Below, piece by piece: positions 22,891 to 31,610 of a stretch of 31,637 nucleotides of DNA (its first letter is position 1; each line of letters begins with the position of its first letter). A program made the translations under genes and the position numbers. The DNA is taken from the NCBI GenBank assembly GCA_016297325.1, contig JAEDGW010000018.1, positions 1-31,637 on the forward strand, read 5' to 3'. The notes beneath the pieces were generated by a model, which worked only from the letters and a program-made list of their open reading frames with translations, was not told the DNA's origin and ran no database searches. Source of the stretch: Coprococcus sp. (GTDB lineage Bacteria > Bacillota > Clostridia > Lachnospirales > Lachnospiraceae).

Positions 22891-25158
22891 ATGCAGATAT
22901 TCAGAAATCTGAAGCCATACTGGAAGTCGGTCATCATCATAGCCCTTCTTCTCGTTCTGCAGGCATACTGTGATCTGTCACTTCCGGACTATACCTCAAA
23001 GCTCATAGATACCGGTATACAGAACTACGGTATAGAGCATTGCAGTCCGAAGCAGATCCCGGAGAAGGCCTACAACGTGATAGACGGATTCATGGATGAT
23101 GACGAGAAAGCCGTATGGGAGAAATATTATGAAAATGGTTCGGATGGTTATTACTATCTGACAGAAGACGGCGAGGATCACATAGAAGATGTGGATAGTG
23201 CCTGTATGAAGGGGCTTATGATGTACTACTATCCATATCAGATGGTGAACTCGGATGAGGACAATGAGGTCAAGGCCGGACTTGCCAAGATGGGAATCAC
23301 CCTGGATGAGATGCCAGAGGAGATGTGGTCACAGATAGGTGAGCAGATGAAGCCTACGGTTGACGGCATGCTCGACAGCATGGGTGAAGATTATATGGAA
23401 TCCACAGCCATCGCGTGTACAAAGATATGTTACGACAGCTTTGGCTATGACTATAAGGTAGGACAGATGTCATACCTGAAGTGGGCAGCGGTAAAGATGC
23501 TTGGAATGTCACTTCTCATGGCTGCAGCAGCAGTTCTCATAGGACTTGTGGCGTCAAGGGTTGCGGCAAGCGTTGCCTGCGGACTCAGAGAAAAAGTGTT
23601 CAACAAGGTTATTGCATTTTCCGATGCTGAGATCAACAAATTTTCAACCGCATCACTCATAACCAGATCGACAAATGATGTTCAGCAGATCCAGATGGTG
23701 ACGGTCATGATGCTTCGAATGGTACTGTACGCACCTATACTTTCGGTAGGAGGTATCATTAAGGTAGTGGAGACCGGAGCCGGAATGGGCTGGGTCATCT
23801 TCATAGGCATTGCAGCCGTTCTCATTCTCATGGGAACACTCATGGTCATTGCCATGCCTAAGTTCAAGATCATGCAGACACTTGTGGACAGAGTGAACCT
23901 TGTGTCCAGAGAGATACTTACAGGTATCCCGGTCATCAGGGCATTTGGCAGAGAGAAGCGAGAGGAAGAGAGATTTGACGAGGCAAATAAAGACCTGACG
24001 AAGAACACATTGTTCGTCAACAGAGTCATGACATTTGCAATGCCAATACTCATGTTCATCATGTATGCAATAAGCATACTTATAGAGTGGGTGGCAGCCC
24101 ACAAGATCGATGCAGGTGTACTTCAGGTAGGATCAATGACTGCATTTATTACATACACAATGCTTATAATCATGTCATTCCTTATGCTCAGTATGATGTC
24201 AGTCATGCTCCCTCGTGCCAGCGTGGCAGCAGACAGAATACAGGAGATCATAGACACGGATGTGACTATTCAGGATGCAAAAGAGGCACAGAAGCTTGAA
24301 GCGCCAAAGGGTGTTGTAAAGTACGACAATGTTGCATTTGCATATCCGGGCGCAGATGAAAATGTGTTGGAGAACATATCATTTGAGGCGAGACCAGGAC
24401 AGACCACGGCGATCATCGGAAGTACCGGTTGTGGTAAGAGTACACTGGTTCAGCTCCTCCCAAGATTCTACGATGTGACGGAGGGCTCGATAACTATAGA
24501 CGGACAGGATATAAGAGACCTCACCATGGAGAGCGTAAGACAGAATATCGGCTTTGTCCCACAGAAGGGAATCCTGTTCTCAGGAACGATAGCGTCCAAT
24601 ATAAGATTCGGTGCGCCTGATGCATCCGATGAGGAAGTGAGACTTGCGGCTGAGATCGCCCAGGCATCCGACTTCATAGAGGAAAAGGAGCACGGCTACG
24701 ACAGTGCGGTTGCCCAGGGCGGTGGAAATGTATCCGGCGGTCAGAAGCAGCGACTTGCAATAGCCAGAGCCATAGCGAGAAAGCCAAAGATCCTGATATT
24801 CGATGACAGCTTTTCAGCGCTTGACTTCAAGACAGATGTGGCAGTCAGAAAGGCGCTCGGCGAGCACGTGAAGGACAGCACGGTATTTATCGTTGCGCAG
24901 CGTGTCAGCACTATCCTCCAAGCTGATCAGATACTTGTACTTGATGAGGGTACGATAGTCGGCAAGGGAACTCACAAGGAGCTTATGCAGACCTGTGAGG
25001 AGTACAGGCAGATAGCCGAGTCACAGCTTTCTCCATCAGAGATAGCGGCCAGTCTTGGAACAACACTGGAAGAAAAAGAAATGGCAGAGGCTGATTTTGC
25101 CGGTGCAGACCTGATAGAAAACGAGTCCGTTGGAACTGACTCAGAAAGGCAGGTGTAG
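22891..25158 (+). CDS. ABC exporter half-transporter with degenerate ATP site (TM287-like)
   Basis: A 755-residue fused membrane/ATPase half-transporter of the type-IV multidrug exporter fold. Between TM1 (about residues 12-32) and TM2 (about 200-222) lies an unusually large acidic extracytoplasmic insert (about 45-190). The nucleotide domain has Walker A GSTGCGKST (510-518), an intact signature SGGQ (615-618) and Walker B ILIFDD (634-639). Asp639 replaces the catalytic Glu, and Gln670 replaces the switch His (VAQR). These are the hallmarks of the degenerate partner in heterodimers such as TM287/288. The next gene begins three bases downstream and supplies the complementary half. It is likely a drug or peptide exporter; the substrate is unknown. 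Confidence 0.95.
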   Translation: MQIFRNLKPYWKSVIIIALLLVLQAYCDLSLPDYTSKLIDTGIQNYGIEHCSPKQIPEKAYNVIDGFMDDDEKAVWEKYYENGSDGYYYLTEDGEDHIEDVDSACMKGLMMYYYPYQMVNSDEDNEVKAGLAKMGITLDEMPEEMWSQIGEQMKPTVDGMLDSMGEDYMESTAIACTKICYDSFGYDYKVGQMSYLKWAAVKMLGMSLLMAAAAVLIGLVASRVAASVACGLREKVFNKVIAFSDAEINKFSTASLITRSTNDVQQIQMVTVMMLRMVLYAPILSVGGIIKVVETGAGMGWVIFIGIAAVLILMGTLMVIAMPKFKIMQTLVDRVNLVSREILTGIPVIRAFGREKREEERFDEANKDLTKNTLFVNRVMTFAMPILMFIMYAISILIEWVAAHKIDAGVLQVGSMTAFITYTMLIIMSFLMLSMMSVMLPRASVAADRIQEIIDTDVTIQDAKEAQKLEAPKGVVKYDNVAFAYPGADENVLENISFEARPGQTTAIIGSTGCGKSTLVQLLPRFYDVTEGSITIDGQDIRDLTMESVRQNIGFVPQKGILFSGTIASNIRFGAPDASDEEVRLAAEIAQASDFIEEKEHGYDSAVAQGGGNVSGGQKQRLAIARAIARKPKILIFDDSFSALDFKTDVAVRKALGEHVKDSTVFIVAQRVSTILQADQILVLDEGTIVGKGTHKELMQTCEEYRQIAESQLSPSEIAASLGTTLEEKEMAEADFAGADLIENESVGTDSERQV

Positions 25159-25161
25159 GAC

Positions 25162-27006
25162 ATGGCAGAACAGAATCAGACAAATAACCATAAGAATTTC
25201 AGAGGCCCTAGAAGAGGTCCGGGTTCTATGATGGGCGGCGAGAAAGCCAAAGACTTCAAGGGAACGATAGGAAAGTTATTCAGATACATAGGCAAATACA
25301 AGGCGGCGGTTATAGTCGTTGCCATATTTGCAATTGGAAGTACGATATTCAATGTTGTATGTCCAAAGGTACTCGGCAAGGCGACAACAGCCCTGTCAGA
25401 GGGAATCATGAACAAGATAACTGGCAACGGCGGAATTGATTTCACCTATATCGGCAAGATATTGTTGTTCTGTCTCGGTCTGTATGTGCTCAGCGTGGCA
25501 TTTAACTTTGTTCAGGGATTCATCATGACCGGTATCACTCAGAAGGTGTGTTACAGGATGAGACGTGAGGTGTCCGAGAAGATCAACAGGATGCCGATGA
25601 GCTACTTTGAGAGCAGAACCTACGGCGAGGTCCTTTCAAGGATCACAAATGATATAGACACCATGGGTAACGGTCTGAACCAGAGTATCACACAGCTCAT
25701 CACATCGGTTAGTACGGTCATCGGTGTAATCGTGATGATGCTCACGATCAGTCCACTTATGACGCTCATATCAGTGCTGATACTTCCTATAAGTATCATG
25801 CTCATGATGTTCGTCATCAAGAGATCCCAGAGATTCTTCAAGCAGCAGCAGGAATATGTGGGACATATCAATGGTCAGGTTGAAGAGGTGTACGGCGGAC
25901 ACAATGTCATAAAGGCATTCAATAAGGAAGACGATGTGAAAAAAGAGTTCCATGAGACAAATGAAACTCTGTACAAGTCAGCCTGGAAGTCGCAGTTCTT
26001 CTCAGGACTGATGCAGCCTATCATGATGTTTGTCGGCAACCTGGGATATGTGGCAGTTGCCATATCAGGTGCGGCTCTGGCGATCAGGGGAACTATCCAG
26101 ATCGGTGATATTCAGGCATTTATACAGTACGTGAAGAACCTCACACAGCCTGTTCAGCAGGTTGCCCAGGTCACAAATATGATGCAGCAGATGGCGGCAG
26201 CCGCTGAGCGAGTATTTGAACTTCTGGAGGAGAAGGAAGAGGAGCAGATAGTAGAGAATCCTGTATCCACAGAGGGAATCAAGGGCGAAGTTACATTTGA
26301 GCACGTAAAGTTCGGATACAATCCGGAGCAGATAATCATTAAGGATTTCTCAGCCCATGTAAAGCCGGGCCAGCAGGTTGCCATAGTTGGTCCTACCGGA
26401 GCGGGCAAGACCACCATGGTCAAGCTGCTCATGAGATTCTACGATGTAAATGGCGGTGCCATACTTCTGGACGGACACAACATAAAGGACTTCAACAGAC
26501 GTGAGCTCAGGGATGTATTTGGCATGGTGCTTCAGGATACATGGCTGTTCAAGGGCACTATCATGGAGAATATCAGATACGGAAGACTGGATGCCACGGA
26601 TGAGGAAGTCATCGCAGCAGCAAAGGCAGCCCATGCACACAGATTCATCTCGGCACTTCCGGGTGGATACAACATGGAGCTCAACGAGGAGATAACAAAT
26701 ATCTCCCAGGGACAGAAGCAGCTCTTGACTATCGCGAGAGCCATTCTTGCAGACAATCCGGTTCTGATCCTTGATGAGGCTACATCGTCAGTTGATACGA
26801 GAACAGAGCACAGGATACAGAAGGCCATGGACAATCTGATGAAGGGCAGAACAAGCTTTGTCATCGCTCACAGATTGTCGACCATCAAGAATGCAGACAT
26901 CATCCTCGTAATGAAGGACGGTGACATTATAGAGCAGGGTAACCATGAAGAGCTCATGGCTCAGAACGGCTTCTATGCGGATCTATATAACTCGCAGTGG
27001 AGTTAA
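25162..27006 (+). CDS. ABC exporter half-transporter with canonical catalytic residues (TM288-like)
   Basis: A 614-residue fused membrane/ATPase protein. A polar, Gly/Arg-rich N-terminal tail precedes six helices. The nucleotide domain has Walker A GPTGAGKTT (410-418), Walker B VLILDE with catalytic Glu539, and the switch His570 (IAHRLSTI). Its signature is ISQGQ (514-518) instead of LSGGQ. This is the exact mirror of the upstream protein, so the heterodimer would have one working ATP site (this Walker A and Glu with the upstream SGGQ) and one degenerate site. The genes are three bases apart and surely co-transcribed. A structured hairpin region follows. Confidence 0.96.
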   Translation: MAEQNQTNNHKNFRGPRRGPGSMMGGEKAKDFKGTIGKLFRYIGKYKAAVIVVAIFAIGSTIFNVVCPKVLGKATTALSEGIMNKITGNGGIDFTYIGKILLFCLGLYVLSVAFNFVQGFIMTGITQKVCYRMRREVSEKINRMPMSYFESRTYGEVLSRITNDIDTMGNGLNQSITQLITSVSTVIGVIVMMLTISPLMTLISVLILPISIMLMMFVIKRSQRFFKQQQEYVGHINGQVEEVYGGHNVIKAFNKEDDVKKEFHETNETLYKSAWKSQFFSGLMQPIMMFVGNLGYVAVAISGAALAIRGTIQIGDIQAFIQYVKNLTQPVQQVAQVTNMMQQMAAAAERVFELLEEKEEEQIVENPVSTEGIKGEVTFEHVKFGYNPEQIIIKDFSAHVKPGQQVAIVGPTGAGKTTMVKLLMRFYDVNGGAILLDGHNIKDFNRRELRDVFGMVLQDTWLFKGTIMENIRYGRLDATDEEVIAAAKAAHAHRFISALPGGYNMELNEEITNISQGQKQLLTIARAILADNPVLILDEATSSVDTRTEHRIQKAMDNLMKGRTSFVIAHRLSTIKNADIILVMKDGDIIEQGNHEELMAQNGFYADLYNSQWS

Positions 27007-27120
27007 GAAATGTATAGATAGTATAGATGAAAAGTCAATGTTAAAACGGCAAGTAATATAGTGCAAAAAAGCATGGACAAAATATCAATAATAAAAGAAT
27101 AAGCACAAAATTAAGGTATC

Positions 27121-27200
27121 AAAGCCTGCATAAACACATGTGAGATCACATTTGACGATTGTCAAAGGAGAGATTGTTCATATTGTTTATGCAGGCTTTT
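27121..27200 (+). terminator. branched terminator-like structure after the ABC operon
   Basis: A perfect 16-bp outer stem (27121-27136 with 27184-27199) encloses two further small hairpins: ATGTGA/TCACAT around 27138-27151 and TTTGAC/GTCAAA at 27151-27166. It also holds a single-stranded AGGAGAGATTG. The T run (CTTTTGC) is weak. Together with 27280-27387 it accounts for most of the 529-base gap from 27007 to 27535; no gene is apparent in the gap. Confidence 0.6.
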
Positions 27201-27279
27201 GCTATAGAGTGGGTGGAGTATATAATTGGGTGTTTTGATGGAGTTGTATAGTTGTATACTGATAGGCTTTTTTATTTTT

Positions 27280-27387
27280 GCGCACAAAATTGTATCTTTT
27301 CTGGGGAAAAAGCGTAAAAAGATACAATTTATGGGATCCTTGTATCTTTTAAGTTTTTAAATTAAAAAAGGAGATAATTTTGTGTGC
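27280..27387 (+). promoter_or_regulatory. alternative-pairing leader element before the MFS remnant
   Basis: Three related copies of TTGTATCTTTT: forward near 27290-27300, inverted at 27317-27327 and forward at 27340-27350. The inverted copy can pair with either forward copy: 27287-27300 with 27317-27330 over 14 bp, or with the third copy followed by AAGTTTTT. In addition GCGCACAAAATT (27280-27291) can pair with AATTTTGTGTGC (27376-27387), competing with the first hairpin. This is the layout of an attenuator, or of a regulator bound to repeated sites. Confidence 0.45.
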
Positions 27388-27535
27388 AAAATACAGAAAA
27401 AATAAAAAAAGATAAAAAACCGGTGTTATGTTTGCGCGTGAATCCCGCTACACTCAAAAATCCATTATATACAAGCCTGATCGATATATGATATTATTAA
27501 ATATTGTGGTGAGAAATTATATGAGAGGTTATACA

Positions 27536-28413
27536 ATGAAGAATAAATACCAAAACACAGTGTACGCCTGTTTTGTGGGTTATATAGTACAGGCGATCGT
27601 CAACAACTTTGTGCCTTTGCTTTTTCTGACATTTGAGAAGAGTTACAACATCCCGCTCAGCAAGATCACTATGCTGATAACGTTCAATTTCGGAATCCAG
27701 CTTGTTATCGATCTGCTGTCAGCCAAATTTGTGGACAGGATAGGATACAGGATATCGATAGTCCTTGCCCACGTATTTTCTGCGGCTGGACTCATAAGCC
27801 TTGTGATACTGCCGGACGTGCTGCCAGATGCATTCACGGGAATATTTATCTCGGTGGTGATATACGCGGTGGGAGGTGGACTAATAGAGGTTCTGATCAG
27901 TCCCATCGTGGAGAGCTGTCCAAGTGATAACAAAGAAAAGGCGATGAGCCTTCTGCACTCGTTTTATTGCTGGGGACACGTGGCTGTGGTGCTGCTGTCA
28001 ACCCTGTTCTTCAAGGTATGTGGAATACAGAACTGGAAGGTCATGGCGCTGATATGGGCAGTGATCCCAATCATAAATGGCATTGCATTTACCAGAGTCC
28101 CAATAGCCTCGCTCATAGAAGAGGGAGAGAGCGGAATGACGATCAGGGAGCTCTGTATGAATAAGACATTCTGGATACTCATGCTCATGATGCTGTGTGC
28201 GGGTGCCAGTGAACAGGGAGTCAGCCAGTGGGCGTCCACATTTGCAGAGCAGGGACTTGGAGTGAGCAAGGTTGTTGGAGACTTTGCCGGACCGATGGCA
28301 TTTGCCGTGCTGATGGGAAGTGCGGAATCCTTGCGGGAGTTATATTCCCAGTGCTTCTGCTCGTGGGGATACTTCTTCTGAGAAAGAAGAATACTAAAGA
28401 AAATGTATGTTAA
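27536..28413 (+). pseudogene. MFS transporter with internal deletion and frameshift
   Basis: The start is ATG 27536 behind GAGAGG; the frame is open further upstream without a ribosome site. The first ~264 residues form a normal major-facilitator N-terminal half plus helices 7-8 (for example DLLSAKFVDRIGYRISIVL and CAGASEQGVSQWAS). At about 28328-28335 the frame changes. The original frame ends in a meaningless tail at 28381, while a different frame carries the true C-terminus (CGILAGVIFPVLLLVGILLL, then RKKN) to 28413. Roughly 110 residues, probably helices 8-11, are missing between GS(A) and CGIL. The gene cannot make a complete transporter. The relatives are sugar or peptide MFS carriers; the original substrate is unknown. 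Confidence 0.82.
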
Positions 28414-28449
28414 AAAGCAGAAATATAGATATAGTTAGGAGTTAGATTC

Positions 28450-29700
28450 ATGAAAAAGATTGTAGAGATGTGGAATAAGGTGTCGCTGATCGCAAAGATA
28501 TTGGTTGGAATAGTGATCGGTGCGGTGCTTGGACTTCTGGTGCCGGGGGCAACGGGAATAGGACTGATCGGAACCATGTTCGTCAGGGCGCTCAAGGCAA
28601 TCGCGCCGATACTGGTGTTTGCCCTTGTCATCAGCTCCATTGCAAACGCAGGAAAGGGAAATGGCCAGCAGTTCCGCATGGTGACGATCATGTATATACT
28701 CAGCACGCTGTGCGCGGCGGTTGTGGCGGTGAGCGCAAGCTTTATTTTCCCTGTAACCATGACACTGGACCTTGAATCATATCAGTCTGATGTTGTTCCA
28801 TCGGGAATCATGGAGGTGCTTCAGAATCTTTTGCTCAACATCACTGACAACCCCGTAAATGCGGTACTCAATGCAAATTATCTCTGCATACTTGCATGGG
28901 CGCTTTTGTTTGGACTTGCCATGCGCCGTACAAGCAAGTCCGTGAAATCTGCACTTGTATCCATATCGGATGCGGTATCGACCGTCGTGAGGTGGATCAT
29001 CGGATGCGCGCCATTTGGAATCATGGGACTTGTGTTCACGACAGTATCGGAGAGTGGATTGTCGATATTCAAGGAATATGGCAGATTGCTGCTGGTGCTT
29101 GTGGGTGCTATGCTCACGGTTGCATTGATCGTAGATCCTCTTCTTGCGACTATCGTCTTAAGGAGAAATGCATATCCACTCGCGTGGAGATGTCTCAGAG
29201 AGTCAGGCGTGACGGCGTTCTTTACCAGAAGTTCCGCGGCAAATATCCCTGTGAATATGTCACTTTGCAAAAGACTTGGACTTGACCCGGATGTGTATTC
29301 AGTATCCATACCGCTTGGCGCGACCATCAATATGGACGGTGCCGCCATCACTATAACTATAATGGCGCTTTCCGTTGCAAATACCATGGGAGTTTCGGTC
29401 GATGTTCCGACAGCACTCATGCTCAGTCTCATGGCAACTCTTGGCGCATGCGGTGCATCAGGTGTTGCGGGAGGATCGTTACTTCTCATTCCTATGGCAT
29501 GCTCGCTGTTTGGGATCCCACAGGATATATCCATGCAGGCTGTTGCCGTCGGAATGATCATCGGAGTGGTTCAGGATTCACTTGAGACAGCGATCAACTC
29601 ATCGGGAGATGTACTCTTTGCCGCTACAGCGGAGTACAGACAGTGGCAGAAGGATGGCAGAGAATTCAAGATAGGCGCCATCGTGAATCCGGATGAGTAG
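28450..29700 (+). CDS. sstT: serine/threonine:sodium symporter SstT
   Basis: A 416-residue dicarboxylate/amino-acid:cation symporter family protein with the SstT pattern. It imports serine and threonine with Na+. The re-entrant loop motif SSAANIPVNM, the TM7 sodium motif GATINMDGAAITITIMAL, the second re-entrant loop GVAGGSLLLIP, and the TM8 substrate region DSLETAINSSGDVLFAA are all intact. The length is typical. The gene starts 36 bases after the broken MFS gene, so it may depend on the same leader or on its own weak promoter. A strong terminator follows. Confidence 0.93.
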   Translation: MKKIVEMWNKVSLIAKILVGIVIGAVLGLLVPGATGIGLIGTMFVRALKAIAPILVFALVISSIANAGKGNGQQFRMVTIMYILSTLCAAVVAVSASFIFPVTMTLDLESYQSDVVPSGIMEVLQNLLLNITDNPVNAVLNANYLCILAWALLFGLAMRRTSKSVKSALVSISDAVSTVVRWIIGCAPFGIMGLVFTTVSESGLSIFKEYGRLLLVLVGAMLTVALIVDPLLATIVLRRNAYPLAWRCLRESGVTAFFTRSSAANIPVNMSLCKRLGLDPDVYSVSIPLGATINMDGAAITITIMALSVANTMGVSVDVPTALMLSLMATLGACGASGVAGGSLLLIPMACSLFGIPQDISMQAVAVGMIIGVVQDSLETAINSSGDVLFAATAEYRQWQKDGREFKIGAIVNPDE

Positions 29701-29716
29701 GACATTTTAGATAAAA

Positions 29717-29759
29717 AACAACCGGGTATGTTCAGGAAGAAACATACCCGGTTGTTTTT
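29717..29759. terminator. terminator after sstT
   Basis: A perfect 16-bp stem (29717-29732 with 29741-29756), an eight-base loop and a T run. An A run on the left also lets it serve the minus-strand zinc-ribbon gene. Confidence 0.93.
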
Positions 29760-29763
29760 GTCT

Positions 29764-29994
29764 TTATACTCCCCTTATCCCCATTTTAATAATTCCATTT
29801 GCATCTTTAGAGATCCCCTCAAGAACATGCGGAATTACCAACATATCCGTGCCGCATTTAGGGCATGCCGCAATTCCCAGCAGTTCGTTAGTACTTTCCG
29901 CACGATATTCAGACTGATATTCGATACCGTTTTTCTGCCACATAAAGATATGTCCGCATTTGTAACACTTAACTTCCCTGAACGTATTCCCCAT
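29764..29994 (-). CDS. small zinc-ribbon protein
   Basis: A 76-residue soluble protein with two CxxC knuckles (KCYKCG at residues 9-14 and ACPKCG near 43-48), making a rubredoxin-like zinc ribbon. The rest is unrecognised. GGAGG lies about 12 bases upstream of the ATG on the minus strand. It is convergent with sstT and shares its terminator. It might bind nucleic acid or a protein partner, or simply be a small metal-binding protein; the function is unknown. Confidence 0.75.
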   Translation of the reverse strand: MGNTFREVKCYKCGHIFMWQKNGIEYQSEYRAESTNELLGIAACPKCGTDMLVIPHVLEGISKDANGIIKMGIRGV

Positions 29995-30127
29995 AATAAA
30001 TAATAACCTCCGCTGTAGTTTGTTTGTATAGTTAGTTTAACTCATCGTTATTGACAATGGAAGAAACGACAGGTTTTATCTTTAAATACAATATGAAACT
30101 ACAAATAGTATTAATGACATTAATCGC

Positions 30128-31408
30128 CTACAGAAACTTGTCCAGTTCTGCATCAACATTCTTCCTCTTCTTGATCTTCGGGTGGTCGATGATGTTCCCC
30201 TTGGCAACGACCATTTCTAAATTTCTTAGGGCGCGCAGATCGTCCAGAGGATTTCCTGCGGTGACTATCATGTCTGCATATTTGCCCTTCTCGATTGAGC
30301 CGGTAAGCTGTCCGATCCCGGCAAGTTCCGCACTTCGCTTTGTCGCTGTGTACAGTGCAAATGAGTTGGATACCCCGACGTATTTGTGGAAGTAGTACAG
30401 CTCACGCCAAAAGTCGTACTGTGTGATCCATGGACAGCCGACGTCATTTCCCAGCACAACAGGGATGTCATTTGCCAGGGCTGCCTTTGAGCAGTCAATG
30501 ATTCCCTCAAATACGACATTTCCATTGTACTGCTCGACCTCAGTCGCATTCGTGAGTGCGCGGTCAAACAGGGCATATGGAAGAGCCGGAGAGATAGTGG
30601 TGCAGAGGAATGCCCCGTGTTCCTTGAAAAGCCTTATCATGTCGTCGTCCATCTTGGCACCGTGCTCGATGGAATCAACTCCGTTTTCCAGAGCCACGCG
30701 CACACCCTCAGGTGATTCGACGTGAGCGGACACCATGTAGCCGTCTGCATGAGCCTTGTCGCAGACTGCGCGCACCATATCTGGTGACATTTTCAGTTCT
30801 CCCGGAACGCCCTTTTCCTTTGCATCAAGAACTCCGCCGGTGATCATGAGCTTGATGATATCAACCTTTTCTTTCTCACATTTGTCCAGGTGGGCAAGTG
30901 CTTCATCTATGTTCGCGGCAGCGATGGCGACCGATCCCGCCATATGTCCGCTGGGAACCGAGATTCCCTGATTGGCGGCAAGAATACGCGGTCCCATCTT
31001 GGTGCCTGCTTCGATCTCGTCACGCAGTCTGGTGTCAAAGTCACCAAGGCCACCAACTGTTCTTATGGTAGTGACACCGCCTAACAGTTCGTCCTTTGCA
31101 AAGCCCGCCACCATGTTGTACGCGACAGCTCTGGTTAGAGCAGAGCCCATGATGGTATTTACAAGTTTTTCATTGTCGCGCTGCTTCTTCTGCGGTTTTC
31201 CGCTTCCCGCAAGATGTACATGCATATTGATAAGACCCGGCAGAATGTAATGTCCCTGAAGGTTTATGATCTTGTATCCGTCAAGATCATCAGTATCCTT
31301 TACGATGTCATATATTTTGCCGTCCCTGACCAGGATACAGAGCCCGGTCTGTATCTGCATATCTTTAGTTCCGTTTAATATTTTTCCATTTGTAAATGCA
31401 TAATTCAT
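30128..31408 (-). CDS. amidohydrolase of the imidazolonepropionase-like/prolidase type
   Basis: A 426-residue metal-dependent hydrolase with a TIM-barrel core flanked by a beta-sandwich. Metal ligands include His63 and His65 (INMHVHLAG), the bridging lysine in DIIKLMITGGVL, and histidines in MVSAHVES and IEHGAKM. The last aspartate lies in LGNDVGCPW, where the family usually has GTDAG. Members hydrolyse dipeptides with C-terminal proline, lysine or arginine, or cyclic amides; the substrate is unknown. ATG 31408 was chosen because GCGAGGC lies six bases upstream; ATG 31414 is equally close, and the frame is open to 31450. The next gene on the plus strand diverges from it. Confidence 0.9.
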   Translation of the reverse strand: MNYAFTNGKILNGTKDMQIQTGLCILVRDGKIYDIVKDTDDLDGYKIINLQGHYILPGLINMHVHLAGSGKPQKKQRDNEKLVNTIMGSALTRAVAYNMVAGFAKDELLGGVTTIRTVGGLGDFDTRLRDEIEAGTKMGPRILAANQGISVPSGHMAGSVAIAAANIDEALAHLDKCEKEKVDIIKLMITGGVLDAKEKGVPGELKMSPDMVRAVCDKAHADGYMVSAHVESPEGVRVALENGVDSIEHGAKMDDDMIRLFKEHGAFLCTTISPALPYALFDRALTNATEVEQYNGNVVFEGIIDCSKAALANDIPVVLGNDVGCPWITQYDFWRELYYFHKYVGVSNSFALYTATKRSAELAGIGQLTGSIEKGKYADMIVTAGNPLDDLRALRNLEMVVAKGNIIDHPKIKKRKNVDAELDKFL

Positions 31409-31449
31409 AGTCATGCCTCGCTTATAAAATATGAATTTCCCATAGCTCA

Positions 31450-31479
31450 AATATACAATATTCTAAACATGATTTGCAA
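31450..31479 (-). promoter_or_regulatory. promoter of the amidohydrolase gene
   Basis: On the minus strand: TTGCAA (31479-31474), an 18-base spacer and TATATT (31455-31450). Confidence 0.45.
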
Positions 31480-31519
31480 CAGATGAAAAACTTTATCAAC
31501 AACAAAGAACGCTTGTCCC

Positions 31520-31548
31520 TTGAAGAGGCAGCTGTCTGGTGATATAAT
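31520..31548 (+). promoter_or_regulatory. strong sigma-70 promoter of the gene leaving the window
   Basis: TTGAAG (31520-31525), a 17-base spacer and a perfect TATAAT (31543-31548). It drives the frame starting at 31611. Confidence 0.7.
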
Positions 31549-31610
31549 CCAGTTTCAGTGAATAAATAAAATAAATATTCATTGGAAATAAATAAGGGTT
31601 GGAGGGTGTT

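Noticed and set aside
27380..27415. 11-codon Lys/Arg-rich leader peptide (TTG start) before the MFS remnant
   Set aside because: It has a good ribosome site but is too short and A-rich to claim as a gene; it is mentioned only within the attenuator finding.
28878..29561. 227-residue minus-strand frame inside sstT
   Set aside because: It is a shadow of the sstT frame, with no ribosome site and no recognisable protein pattern.
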